DNA of 64,000 nt from the NCBI RefSeq assembly GCF_001895005.1, contig NZ_BCXH01000005.1, forward strand, positions 124,001-188,000. Direction: 5' to 3'. The notes beneath the pieces are model-generated. The model did not search any database. It saw nothing but the letters and a program-made list of their open reading frames with translations, and was not told where the DNA came from. The stretch's first letter is position 1. Each line of letters starts with the position of its first letter. Below, piece by piece: positions 20,399 through 29,218 of the stretch. Made by a program: the position numbers and the translations under genes. This stretch comes from Rhodococcus yunnanensis NBRC 103083. GTDB lineage: Bacteria > Actinomycetota > Actinomycetes > Mycobacteriales > Mycobacteriaceae.

Positions 20399-20463
20399 CG
20401 GGAAGCGTGTAGTTGGAGCATCGTCCGCCTGGGTGCTCCTCGGTTTTCGGGCTCAGGAGCACT

Positions 20464-21602
20464 GTGAAACTGCGCTATGGAATGAATCCGCACCAGTCTG
20501 GAAGCGTCGTCGCGCTGTCCGAGAGATCCCCGTTCAAGGTGATCAGCGGCCAGCCGTCGTACGTCAATGTCCTCGACGCCGTGAATGCGTGGCAGCTCGT
20601 CCTTCAGGCGCGCACTGCGATCGGGAAACCGGTGGCCGCGTCGTTCAAACACCTCTCGCCGGCCGGAGTGGCAGTGGCGGGAGCCCTGGACGAAACCATC
20701 TTGGACACATGGGGAATCGGCGGTCTCGATACGGCCGGGGTGGCCTCGGCGTACATCCGCGCCCGAGATGGCGATCCCCGATCGTCGTTCGGCGACATGA
20801 TCGCGGTCTCGGAGACCGTCGACGCCGAGCTGGCGAATTTCCTGTCGCACATCGTGTCCGACGGCATCATCGCCCCGGCGTACGACCCGGGTATGGTCGC
20901 CGCGTTGGCCCGCAAGAAACGTGGAAGTTTTCTGGTCCTGGAGGCTGATCCGACCTTCGAGCCCTCCGCCTACGAACGACGCGAGATATTCGGGCTGGGT
21001 ATGGAACAGGACCGGGATCTCTCACCTATCTCCGTCGACCCGACGATCTTCGATGGCTCGCAGCAGGCGATCGACGATGCAATGCTCGCGATGATCACTG
21101 TGCGCTTCACACAATCGAATTCGATCGCCTTCGTCCGCGGCGGCAAGACACTGGGCATCGGGGCGGGTCAACAGAGTCGCGTCGATTGCACGCGTCTGGC
21201 AGCGGGAAAGACTGCGACGTGGTGGATGCGTCGGCACCCGGTGGTCCGGGCACTGCCGCGACCGGCTGGAATGACGCGGCAGGACAGGGTGAACTGGCAG
21301 ATGCGGCTGATCGAGGACGACATGACACCTGCGGAAAACGAGCTCTACACAGAACGTTTCGACGAAGGTCCACCCGAGCTGACCCGACAGCAACGACGCG
21401 ACTGGATACAGCAACTCGACGACGTCACCATGGCATCGGACGGATTCCTGCCCTTTCGTGACAACGTCGACCATGCGAGCCGCGTCGGAACCCGCTACAT
21501 CGTCGAACCGGGCGGTTCGCTGCGAAGCCCGACATCGCAGCAGCATGCGCCGAACTCGGAATCGGTCTGCTCCAGCACGGTGTGCGTCAGTTCCACCATT
21601 AG
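20464..21602 (+). pseudogene. AICAR transformylase-like (PurH C-terminal domain only), frameshifted near the 3' end
   Basis: A stand-alone formyltransferase domain of PurH/ATIC without the IMP cyclohydrolase domain. Hallmarks are LRYGMNPHQ, the catalytic SFKHLSPAG (Lys-His), RFTQSNSIAFVRGGKTLGIG and GAGQQSRVDCTRLA. The enzyme class formylates AICAR with 10-formyl-THF in purine synthesis. After VEPGGSLRS the frame is lost at the CCC run 21528-21530. One added base restores DIAAACAELGIGLLQ...RQFHH and a TAG at 21600-21602, the normal family ending. GTG 20464 has AGGAG five bases upstream. This is either a real frameshift or a homopolymer read error; only the last ~24 residues are affected. Confidence 0.78.
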
Positions 21603-21657
21603 GTCACTGTCGCGCGGCGGGGGAAGCGCTCCGGTCGGAGCGAGCGAGCCCAGCGAT

Positions 21658-22677
21658 TCAATCCCGCAGCCAGAGGTCGTCGCCCCGCCGCCAGGTTGCA
21701 TATTCGTCGTCGATGGTCGTGAAGACTTTGCTCAGCCACCAGGTTGCGTCCGGGTCCCACCCGGCGAGGACGGTCGCTCCTGCGTTGCTGGACAACGGGA
21801 TAGCAATTCCCGGTGTGGTCAGATACCCGATCAGACTCAGGTGGACGGCGTCGTGATCGCGCGCCACGGCCGACCAGTCCGGGATGAACCAGTCGCGGTA
21901 CTCCCCGGTGGTATCGAACCAGACGGAGCGCCTGGACTCCGGCACAGCCAGGGGATACGAATCGACCAGGTTCGCCCAATCTGCAGGACCGGTGATCTCG
22001 TACACCCGGGGCGTATCGAGGACACGAACCGGCCACACGCGCGCAACGCCGCATCCCGACGAGTCCTCCTCCAAGAGCAACTCCACGGAACCGAGATTCG
22101 GTCTGGACCGGCTGGTCGCGAGAGCGCCGCTGGGTGACGGAATCGACCACCACTCACCGCCGATCCGTCTGTCACGTCGTTCCTCTCGATAGCCGCGGAA
22201 CTGCGCTTCCATCTCCAGTGCATGGGTTCGCCACTGGTCGAGTCCGACGGGCGCAGAGAGAAGGCGGGCAGTCGAATCCGGCCATCCGTCGCTCGAATAC
22301 GGATGCACGACGAAGTGCTGATGCACGAAGTCGAGCGGGTCCGACCACCACCGAGTATTCGCACTGGCCAGGACGGCGCGAGCCACCGGTCGAAGCGCGG
22401 CAACGACATCCGCCCGCGCGAACATTTCGTCCTCCTCGTCGGGCGGCTGCCAGTACCGCGCCCAATCGACCGCGAAGGACAGAGCTCCGAGCAGATCGAG
22501 CTCGGAAAGATCTGCGACGGAACGAACATCGATGCCCTCGATCACCTCGAGTACGTCCTCCGGCGTACGCGGGCGGTACGAGTAGTCAGCGCGCTCGTCT
22601 GCACTGCACAGGTACGCGACGTTCGCGCTGAAGAAGCGACCACGCGGCGATGCGAGAACAAGGTCGAGGGTGTCCAT
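21658..22677 (-). CDS. Conserved hypothetical protein, unknown function
   Basis: 339 aa, acidic, Trp-rich, no signal peptide or membrane segment. Visible features are WARYWQPPDEEDEMFARADV, NTRWWSDPLDFVHQHFVVHP and a C-terminal DDLWLRD. I recognise no domain. Nine bases separate it from the esterase upstream on the same strand, so the two are probably one transcript. Codon use is typical of the neighbourhood, which argues that it is a real gene. Confidence 0.7.
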   Translation of the reverse strand: MDTLDLVLASPRGRFFSANVAYLCSADERADYSYRPRTPEDVLEVIEGIDVRSVADLSELDLLGALSFAVDWARYWQPPDEEDEMFARADVVAALRPVARAVLASANTRWWSDPLDFVHQHFVVHPYSSDGWPDSTARLLSAPVGLDQWRTHALEMEAQFRGYREERRDRRIGGEWWSIPSPSGALATSRSRPNLGSVELLLEEDSSGCGVARVWPVRVLDTPRVYEITGPADWANLVDSYPLAVPESRRSVWFDTTGEYRDWFIPDWSAVARDHDAVHLSLIGYLTTPGIAIPLSSNAGATVLAGWDPDATWWLSKVFTTIDDEYATWRRGDDLWLRD

Positions 22678-22686
22678 GGTCGAAAC

Positions 22687-23577
22687 CTATCGGATGGTGA
22701 ACCGATCTCGCAGCCACGACTCGATGTCGCTGACCGCCGCCGCGGCGATCTCGGTGGCATGGCCGGTGAATCCGTGGGGAGACTCGGGATAGATCCGTAG
22801 TTCGACGTCGTTGCCGGCTGCGGACAGTCGCCCAGCCATCGCGAGGTTGTCCTCCAACACGATGTCATCGCTGCCCACGACCATCAGGACCGGCGGAAGT
22901 CCGCGCAGGTCGGCGTAGACAGGTGAGATATCAGGATGTGTTCGGTCTTTCGCATGGCCGGCATAGGCGTCGAGAAAATACTCGTCCGCGATGCGGCGAC
23001 CTGCCGGTGTGTGTGCGCTGAGATCGTAGGTGCCGAATTCCAGAGCAGCGCCGACGAACTCGTGTTCCCTGAGCCGAAGCGCGGTGACCATTGCCAACGT
23101 CGCCCCCGCCGAGGCTCCGCCGATCGCCAGGCGCGAGGTCCCGAAGCGTCGCTCCATGTTCTCGAGCAGCCACCGTGCAGCGACTTCGCAGTCGTCGGGT
23201 GCGGCAGGCCACGGGTGCTCGGGCGCGAGCCGATAGTCGACACTGACCACGACGGCGCCGAGGGCGTCGGCGCGCTTCCGATTGCGTGTGTCGTGTCGTG
23301 CGGCGGAATCCATGTAGAACCCGCCGCCGTGGATATCGAGGTAGACACCTCGTGCCGGAACATCGGCGGGAGCGAAGATCCGCACCGGAACACCGATGTT
23401 CTCGACGACCGCGGGCGGGTCCGATGGGGGAGGGTTCGATCTCTGCACCCGCACGGCCCGCAGTTCCGAAAGATTGCTCGGCCCGCGGCCGGGTGTCCGT
23501 TGACTGTAAAAGCTGCGGGCTTGATCGATGTGGTCTGCGGGAATCTCGACCGACAACGCGTTCAGCGTGAATCGCAC
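22687..23577 (-). CDS. Alpha/beta hydrolase, hormone-sensitive-lipase-type esterase
   Basis: 296 aa. The HSL oxyanion motif is HGGGFYMDS near residue 84, the nucleophile motif GGASAG near 152, the Asp region VVGSDDIVLEDN, and the catalytic His in PESPHGFTG. It hydrolyses short- to medium-chain acyl esters. GTG 23577 has AGGAG five bases upstream. It is likely co-transcribed with the hypothetical gene that follows. Confidence 0.88.
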   Translation of the reverse strand: MRFTLNALSVEIPADHIDQARSFYSQRTPGRGPSNLSELRAVRVQRSNPPPSDPPAVVENIGVPVRIFAPADVPARGVYLDIHGGGFYMDSAARHDTRNRKRADALGAVVVSVDYRLAPEHPWPAAPDDCEVAARWLLENMERRFGTSRLAIGGASAGATLAMVTALRLREHEFVGAALEFGTYDLSAHTPAGRRIADEYFLDAYAGHAKDRTHPDISPVYADLRGLPPVLMVVGSDDIVLEDNLAMAGRLSAAGNDVELRIYPESPHGFTGHATEIAAAAVSDIESWLRDRFTIR

Positions 23578-23687
23578 GGCACTCCTATGACTCGTCGGCT
23601 ATCCGATCCAACCACGGATGCCCGGGATGGACTGTACTCAGCCACTCCGTCAACCGAGTCCTCCGCGCCTGACTCACCAGCGCCGGA

Positions 23688-25193
23688 TCAACCTACCGAC
23701 ACATGCTGCAGTGGTCCGCATCGTACGTCGAACCGATCGCGGACGGCATCGAGTGTCCTTCGGTGGTGTTCGCGGTCCTTCCGGTGCGTTCGCACGAATT
23801 GGAAGCTACCGATCATGCGGCGCGCCGCCGGATACCAACGATCGAAGTCCACCCCACACTCCTGGAATATCTTCCGCGGGACAGCGTCGAAGACAAGGCT
23901 GATGTTGTACTGATTGAGCGCGAACCCGGTCCAGGCCAGCGACTCCTTGGATTTGCGGCTGAGGTCCTCCCCGTCGAGCTCGTAGAGCGGAACTTCACGT
24001 ACTTTGCTCAGGAACAGCAGATGAGTCAAGAAATATCCCGCGAACGAGGTGAAACCGAATGTCGCTGAACGAGTATTGATCGACAGAGTTGTGCCGAGAG
24101 GAGAAACGTACGGCTCGTACGGAACGCCACCTCGGAAGATGTATCCGGTGCAGTTCACCAGCCAGCTGCCCGGCTGCACTGGCCGTGTTCTTCCACTGCG
24201 ATAGACGAGTTCAGGAGCATCAGATCGATCGACGGCATCGATGAGGTATTCCATCTCGACGGTACGGACTCCGGATGAGATCGTTGTTGCCTCGGACTTG
24301 GAGAGCAGACCGTTGAGTAACTGGCGTGACGGCACGATCGGTTGGATCCCGTGCGTCGACCGAAACCAGTCTCTGACGTCGTCCTCGTTGGACCCGTCGA
24401 AACGAAGCGCAGCGTCGTTGAACGTGCGGGTCGGAAGCCGCCCCTTCCACAGACGGCTCATGCCCGGTGCGAGGAACTTCTCACGGTCGATGAAATACGT
24501 GCCTGGTCCCGCGATGACGTTCACCTCTCTACCCGGGTACTCGGTCAGTACCGCATATGCGGTGTCCATTGCCGTTTTACCGCCACCGACTATCCAGACC
24601 GGTGTGTTGCTCTCACGCATCTCCTTGCTTCCGATGTCGAGGACGTTCGGAGAAACGGAACGAATCTGTTGACTGGACACCGAGAACGGTTCCATCGGTT
24701 CGATTCCGAAACCGTTGGCCTTGATCACCTTGCGCGCTGATATCGTAAGAGTCTGTCCAGCTGTCGATTTCGCGGTCAACACGTTTCCGGACTCCGACTC
24801 GACATGGCCGTCCACCGACCAGCCGTAGTATTCGACCAGACGAACCCGCTGCCCGATGACGTCGAGACAGTGTGTGAAGTGATCGAGGACCTCGGGCTTG
24901 GTCGCCAGATGCGATCGTGCTTTGCCCGACGTCCATTCGATGTTCCCTGCAGTGAACAGTGGATGAGGTTGATGCAACCGAACATACGGATACGTATCGA
25001 CCCACATGCCGCCCGGTCGACCCCGGCGATCTATCAGAATGATCTTCTGCTCGTTCGACAGATACTGCGACGCGACTGCCGCGGCGTTCAGTCCAGCGAT
25101 GCCGACGCCGATGATGCAGACATCGCACTCCTCGACCTGCCCGACTACTCCGGACTCGTCAATAGCCTCGTTCCCGTGGATGGGGGATTCCAT
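23688..25193 (-). CDS. FMO-like flavin-dependent monooxygenase
   Basis: 501 aa. The FAD motif is CIIGVGIAGLNAAAVA near residue 26 and the NADPH motif WIVGGGKTAMDTAYAV near 200, with PGGMWVDTYPYVRLHQP between, typical of class B flavin monooxygenases. It may oxygenate N, S or ketone substrates. The start ATG 25193 has GGGAGG five bases upstream; the longer in-frame extension to 25343 has no support. Downstream gap 23578-23687 shows nothing notable. Confidence 0.82.
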   Translation of the reverse strand: MESPIHGNEAIDESGVVGQVEECDVCIIGVGIAGLNAAAVASQYLSNEQKIILIDRRGRPGGMWVDTYPYVRLHQPHPLFTAGNIEWTSGKARSHLATKPEVLDHFTHCLDVIGQRVRLVEYYGWSVDGHVESESGNVLTAKSTAGQTLTISARKVIKANGFGIEPMEPFSVSSQQIRSVSPNVLDIGSKEMRESNTPVWIVGGGKTAMDTAYAVLTEYPGREVNVIAGPGTYFIDREKFLAPGMSRLWKGRLPTRTFNDAALRFDGSNEDDVRDWFRSTHGIQPIVPSRQLLNGLLSKSEATTISSGVRTVEMEYLIDAVDRSDAPELVYRSGRTRPVQPGSWLVNCTGYIFRGGVPYEPYVSPLGTTLSINTRSATFGFTSFAGYFLTHLLFLSKVREVPLYELDGEDLSRKSKESLAWTGFALNQYNISLVFDAVPRKIFQECGVDFDRWYPAARRMIGSFQFVRTHRKDREHHRRTLDAVRDRFDVRCGPLQHVSVG

Positions 25194-25433
25194 GGTCCCT
25201 CCCGTGCATCGATTACGCTCGGGTCGCTTCAGGTGTGTTCCCAGGTCACCGCCGGTTCGACCCTGGCCCGACCTGACCGGTACGTGCGGATCGCACGAGC
25301 AGCACCCCGCCCTCGCTGCGGTCCACCTCCAATTCTGCCTCACTGTCCGCAGAATGTCTCGGGTAATCGATCATTCGATGCCGCCCAGGTCGTAACCGTC
25401 CACTTCGATTGCTGCACAGCGAAGTTGGACCGA

Positions 25434-26285
25434 TCAGCCGTCGAGGCCAGCCGAATGCCTGGCTGCATGCAACGTCTGATCGAGGAGAACGGCGATCGTC
25501 ATCGGACCCACCCCTCCTGGAACGGGAGTGATGAGGCTCGCGCGCTCGGCCGCGGCGTCGAATTCCACATCGCCGACGTTGCCCTCGTTGTACCCTGCGT
25601 CGATGACGACGGCGCCCGGTTTGATCCACGCCCCACGGATGAATTCGGCACGGCCGACGGCGGCGATGACGATGTCGGCGCGCCGAACCTCGTCGGCCAG
25701 AGCGCGAGTCTTGGAGTGGCACAACGTAACGGTGGCGTCGGCCGCGAGAAGTAGCATCCCGACGGGCCTGCCGAGGATCGGGCTACGCCCGACGACGACG
25801 GCCGATGCACCGGCAAGTGGAACGTCGAATGCGTCGAGCAGACGCATGATGCCTCCCGGTGTGGCCGATCTGAATCCGGGCTCGCCGAAAGCCATCTGCG
25901 CGAACGAGGTTCGTGTCACCCCGTCGACATCCTTGCGTGGATCGATGGCCTCGAATGCGGCGCGTTCGTCGATGTGCGCGGGTACCGGATGCTGGAGGAG
26001 GATGCCGTCGACAGTCGGGTCGGCCGACAGCCGGCCCAGGACGGACAGAAGTTCGTCGGTGGTGGTGGACTCCGGCAGATCGAATCGGCGCGATTCGATG
26101 CCGACCTTCCGTGACCGATTCACCTTCATTCGAACGTAGACGTGCGAAGACGGGTCGTCGCCGACCAATACCGTCGCAAGGCATGGGCGACGGCCGTTCG
26201 ACGCTGTGTACTCGGCTACGCCGTCGGCGACAGCCTCCAGTGTGGTTGCAGCAAGTGCGACGCCGTCGAGCAAACGTGCTGTCAT
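25434..26285 (-). CDS. folD: Bifunctional methylene-THF dehydrogenase/cyclohydrolase (FolD)
   Basis: 283 aa. FolD signatures are present: YVRMK (catalytic Tyr and Lys), the QHPVP version of QLPLP, DPRKDVDG, ATPGGIMRLL, VVGRSPILGRPVG and PVPGGVGPMT. It interconverts 5,10-methylene-THF and 10-formyl-THF in the cytosol. 10-formyl-THF is the cofactor of the AICAR transformylase-like gene 5 kb away. The sequence departs from the commonest FolD in QHPVP, so it may be a second copy. Its ribosome binding site GGAGAA lies in the 3' arm of a hairpin (26289-26311). Confidence 0.92.
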   Translation of the reverse strand: MTARLLDGVALAATTLEAVADGVAEYTASNGRRPCLATVLVGDDPSSHVYVRMKVNRSRKVGIESRRFDLPESTTTDELLSVLGRLSADPTVDGILLQHPVPAHIDERAAFEAIDPRKDVDGVTRTSFAQMAFGEPGFRSATPGGIMRLLDAFDVPLAGASAVVVGRSPILGRPVGMLLLAADATVTLCHSKTRALADEVRRADIVIAAVGRAEFIRGAWIKPGAVVIDAGYNEGNVGDVEFDAAAERASLITPVPGGVGPMTIAVLLDQTLHAARHSAGLDG

Positions 26286-26288
26286 CGG

Positions 26289-26311
26289 GTTCTCCGCTCG
26301 GTGCGGAGAAC
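26289..26311 (-). promoter_or_regulatory. Hairpin sequestering the folD ribosome binding site
   Basis: In the folD mRNA sense, GTTCTCCGC, a five-base loop and GCGGAGAAC form nine perfect pairs ending three bases before the ATG. The GGAG ribosome binding site is inside the 3' arm. Upstream, GAGAACG (mRNA sense, about 26326-26332) can pair with CGTTCTC of the 5' arm, which would free the site. This gives an antiterminator-like choice of folds. No known riboswitch class is recognised. Confidence 0.45.
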
Positions 26312-26387
26312 GCCCAGGCGGACGACGTTCTCGGTTTCACTCCCTGGTAGTTCCCTACCTGCGCCAGTCGTGTGCGTACATCCTAGA

Positions 26388-27113
26388 TCACGTGGCGTTC
26401 CACAGGGCCTGGTAGTAGCTCATTCGTACGTCGTCGACGGCAAGTCCGTAGGCCGCGACGAGCTCGTGTTCCCAACCTGGCCCGTAGTTCCACCGTGTGC
26501 TCATCGCTGCGACTGCGATGTCGGCCCAACGGTCCGCAACACCGAGAGATCCGAAGTCGACATGACCGGAGACCTGACCGTCGTCGGCCAGTATCGTGTT
26601 GGGGCAGCACGCATCTCCGTGACATACGACGAGTCGGTCGATCTCCGGTGTGTCGCGCAGTGTCGAGCCGACGTGGATTCCCCGTCGCACAGCGTTGTCG
26701 GCGCGAGTCTCCGGATCCCACCGCCAGGGACACTGATCGACCGGTAGCCGTTCGTGTAGTTCCCGGAGCCCATGCCCGACGGCATGTACCGCAGCCCGGG
26801 GGTCGGCGAGCCAGCGCGAGGACACCGCGCTACTGCCTGGAACGGCGTGTGTCATAAGCCATGAAGCGCCATTGGTTCGGCCGAGCCCCAGCACCTGGGG
26901 CGACGGTGTGTACGAGTTCACCCAACGCAACTTCGTGGCTTCACGCTCGAGCGAAATTTCCGGGTGGTGCGGCTGCCACTTGACGAAGCGAGAACCAAGG
27001 CGGTACGTCACCCCGCCGGCGCCGTTGCGCCACACCGGTTCCACGGGCTCGCCTGCTTCGGCGAACGACCGCACTACCTCCGGTACCGGCATATCGGGGA
27101 CGGCTGACGTCAC
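26388..27113 (-). CDS. Aminoglycoside phosphotransferase-like kinase, APH(3')-type
   Basis: 241 aa. Kinase motifs are a Lys in RFVKWQPHH, the catalytic loop VCHGDACCPNTIL near residue 165, and the metal-binding HVDFGSLGVADRWADIAVA. This pattern is the APH(3') subgroup that phosphorylates kanamycin-like drugs, though chromosomal actinobacterial members often have unknown or weak activity. It starts 36 bases after the SUKH gene ends. Resistance is inference. Confidence 0.85.
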   Translation of the reverse strand: MTSAVPDMPVPEVVRSFAEAGEPVEPVWRNGAGGVTYRLGSRFVKWQPHHPEISLEREATKLRWVNSYTPSPQVLGLGRTNGASWLMTHAVPGSSAVSSRWLADPRAAVHAVGHGLRELHERLPVDQCPWRWDPETRADNAVRRGIHVGSTLRDTPEIDRLVVCHGDACCPNTILADDGQVSGHVDFGSLGVADRWADIAVAAMSTRWNYGPGWEHELVAAYGLAVDDVRMSYYQALWNAT

Positions 27114-27149
27114 GGCTCTAGCCTACCGAGAACGACGTCGTGCGGGCTG

Positions 27150-28019
27150 TCAGACGCCGTGCGCGTTCAGGTCCCAGGACAACTTCCCGTCGACGACGTG
27201 CGGTGTCCACTGTTCATCGAACTCCCCACCGGTCTCGAGGCTGTCCGCGAGGTCGGCGAGCATGGCGCCTAGCGAAGGCCACTTGGGTCCGCCCTGGTCG
27301 GCGTCGACTTTGTCGAACGCAGTGACGCACCCGTACGACGGACCACCGCGCATGTCGACGAAGAGCAGGTAGCCGTCCATGCCGGCGAACGGAACGAATT
27401 CGGGAAGAAAAGTGCCGACCGAGACTCCAGCGGGCGTCGTCCGCGATGGTTCCTCGCCCATCTCCTCGTCGATTTCGCCCCACACCTCGAGTTCGAGCTG
27501 TCGCTCGTCGAGTAGGCGGTCCAGGTCGAACAACTCGTGCATCGGCAGCAGTGACACCCAGTGGTCGTGCGGGAAGCCGTTGATCAGACCGTAGAAGCTC
27601 CTCAGGTCGTCGTGCCAGTTCGCTGCTGTTGCGACGGCTGCTGCGGTGATCGCGTCGTCGTCGGCGCCGGCTATACGCACGTCCGTCAGATTCTTCCCCA
27701 ACCATGTCGCGATGCGATTCCATTGCTCGGCAACAGATCCCGAGGCAGGTGCTGGGTCGGTCAACTGTGAGGCGTACGCGAGCTCACGGTGGACACGTGC
27801 CTCGGCGTCATCGGATCCGACGTCGGCGATCGACACCACGTCACCCTCGCCGAAGCGGAAGTTCCTCGCTGAGCCCACCGGCGAACCGTCGTCGGCGTGG
27901 GTGAGACTGCGTCCGACTCGAACGGCCTCGACGATGGCCGCCTCGCGATCCGGTGCATCGCCGACGCGTACGACGCTCCGACCTGTGTCACTGTTCCAAG
28001 CCGATACGAACCACTCCAT
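27150..28019 (-). CDS. SMI1/KNR4 (SUKH)-like protein
   Basis: 289 aa soluble protein. The N-terminal ~90 residues are unassigned (VSAWNSDTGRSVVRVGDAPD). From about 110 there is a SMI1/KNR4-like fold: FYGLINGFPHDHW, LLPMHELFDLD, EFVPFAGMDGYLLFVDMRGG and a C-terminal LADSLETGGEFDEQ. SUKH proteins often act as immunity proteins to nuclease or deaminase toxins, but no toxin gene is adjacent. It could equally be a stand-alone cell-wall-assembly-regulator homologue. Confidence 0.75.
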   Translation of the reverse strand: MEWFVSAWNSDTGRSVVRVGDAPDREAAIVEAVRVGRSLTHADDGSPVGSARNFRFGEGDVVSIADVGSDDAEARVHRELAYASQLTDPAPASGSVAEQWNRIATWLGKNLTDVRIAGADDDAITAAAVATAANWHDDLRSFYGLINGFPHDHWVSLLPMHELFDLDRLLDERQLELEVWGEIDEEMGEEPSRTTPAGVSVGTFLPEFVPFAGMDGYLLFVDMRGGPSYGCVTAFDKVDADQGGPKWPSLGAMLADLADSLETGGEFDEQWTPHVVDGKLSWDLNAHGV

Positions 28020-28068
28020 CGGGTCAGCCTATCGGAGCCGGATCGGGATCGATCGATGACTTTCATGG

Positions 28069-28368
28069 ATGGCCGAGGTCTACACCCGCATGATCATCGT
28101 CGCTGGATACCTGACCGTGAACCCGGCCGAGCGGGAGAGTTACCTGGGCGGCTGCGCTGAGGTGGTCCGACTCGCACGTGCATCTGCTGGGTGCCTGGAC
28201 TTCGCACTCGGGGCGGACCTCGTCGACCCCTCGCGCATCAGCGTTTTCGAACGCTGGGCGAGTGTGCAGGATCTGCACGCGTTCCGCGGATCCGGCCCCG
28301 ATGCCGGTCAGCAGGCCGCGATCATCGGCGCGGACGTCCGTGAATTCGACGCGTCGGAAAGATCGTGA
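28069..28368 (+). CDS. Antibiotic biosynthesis monooxygenase (ABM)-fold protein
   Basis: 99 aa ferredoxin-like ABM domain: MIIVAGYLTVNPAERESYLGGCAEVV, CLDFALGADLVDPSRISVFERW, LHAFRGS. Such small dimeric proteins oxidise polyketides or heme, or protect from reactive quinones. ATG 28090 (MIIVAGY), preceded by GAGG, may be the true start. It is divergent from the SUKH gene. Confidence 0.8.
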   Translation: MAEVYTRMIIVAGYLTVNPAERESYLGGCAEVVRLARASAGCLDFALGADLVDPSRISVFERWASVQDLHAFRGSGPDAGQQAAIIGADVREFDASERS

Positions 28369-28404
28369 CCTCTCCTGCCGAGTCCCCCCTTTCGTCACAT
28401 CCAC

Positions 28405-28875
28405 TCAAGCGTAGAAACCCTCACGCAGGTTGATGCCGTGCTCCACCCACACTTTGAGCGCCGCGAGCATTCCGGTCCATCCCTGGCAGTTTCCGAATGC
28501 GTTCTTGGCTCCGGTAGATGTTGCGGTCCACGATGATTCGGTGATCGTCACCAGAGTGCGCGTGTCATCGTCGATCGACTCGAACTCGAACGTGGTTGTG
28601 GTGTAACCGTCCTCGGATGTCGATGCATCGCTTGCCCAGCGGATTGCGATACGGTTCGGTGGCTCGGCGTCGACGACCTGCACCGGAAACGCCCCGGGAA
28701 AGTCGTGGAAGTCCCACGACACGTCGGCGCCCGCTTCGAGTCGGCCACGCGCGCCGCCGGTGGTGAAGTACTTCGACAGCTGGGCAGGGTCGGCGACTGC
28801 TTCGTAGACGTCGGCGATCGGGCGTGAGATCCGCCCCGACACGGTGAACGAGAGTTCCTTCAGATTCTCTGTCAT
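28405..28875 (-). CDS. SRPBCC/AHSA1-domain protein
   Basis: 156 aa START-like lipocalin-type cavity protein: FTVSGRISRPIADVYEAVAD, WDFHDFPGAFPVQVVDAEP, TTFEFESIDDDTRTLVTITE, CQGWTGMLAALKVWVEHG. AHSA1-like genes are very often paired with an ArsR regulator, as here (divergent, 16 bases apart). Its start codon lies inside a perfect palindrome, so there is no room for a standard ribosome binding site and the message is probably leaderless. Ligand unknown. Confidence 0.88.
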   Translation of the reverse strand: MTENLKELSFTVSGRISRPIADVYEAVADPAQLSKYFTTGGARGRLEAGADVSWDFHDFPGAFPVQVVDAEPPNRIAIRWASDASTSEDGYTTTTFEFESIDDDTRTLVTITESSWTATSTGAKNAFGNCQGWTGMLAALKVWVEHGINLREGFYA

Positions 28876-28899
28876 GTTGTATTTTTACAACATGACAGA
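28868..28899. promoter_or_regulatory. 32-bp perfect inverted repeat spanning both start codons (ArsR operator)
   Basis: TCTGTCATGTTGTA (28868-28881), a tttt centre, and TACAACATGACAGA (28886-28899) give 14-bp perfect arms. The ATG of the SRPBCC gene is in the left arm on the minus strand and the ATG of arsR is in the right arm on the plus strand. ArsR-type repressors bind such repeats, so this is probably an autoregulatory operator. Confidence 0.75.
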
Positions 28900-29218
28900 C
28901 GCCGAGCACAAGACCGAGGACGACGATCGGGTGTTCAAAGCCCTCGCCGCGCCGATCCGTCGTCGTATGCTCGACATCCTCAAGGAGGCGCCCCGCACCA
29001 CGGGCGAGCTGTGCTCCCTGCTCCCCGAAGTGGATCGCACCACCGCGCTGCAGCACCTGCGTGTGCTGGAAGCCGCCGAACTGGTGACCGGTCGCAAGGT
29101 CGGACGCGAACGGCACCTCGCCCTCGCACCCCTGCCGATCAAGCGAATCTCGGACCGGTGGATCGGCGAATACGCGCGAGCGGCGGTGGACCTACTCGGT
29201 CGGCTGGAGGGGGAGTGA
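28892..29218 (+). CDS. ArsR-family transcriptional regulator
   Basis: 108 aa winged helix: FKALAAPIRRRMLDILKEAPRTTGELCSLL, VDRTTALQHLRVLEAAELVTGRKVGRERHLAL. There is no CxC metal-binding motif, so it is not a classical arsenic/metal sensor. It matches the SRPBCC-linked subgroup. Start ATG 28892 (MTDAEHKTEDD) was chosen because it mirrors the SRPBCC start across the palindrome. Its 3' end overlaps the convergent ABM gene by 27 bases. Confidence 0.88.
   Translation: MTDAEHKTEDDDRVFKALAAPIRRRMLDILKEAPRTTGELCSLLPEVDRTTALQHLRVLEAAELVTGRKVGRERHLALAPLPIKRISDRWIGEYARAAVDLLGRLEGE

Noticed and set aside
21626..21642. CGCTCCGGTCGGAGCG hairpin after the AICAR transformylase-like gene as terminator
   Set aside because: Six-bp arms only, no flanking support; left unannotated.
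21603..22137. Continuation of the AICAR transformylase frame beyond the frameshift
   Set aside because: It runs antisense to a real minus-strand gene and has no similarity to the family; the proper ending exists one frame away.
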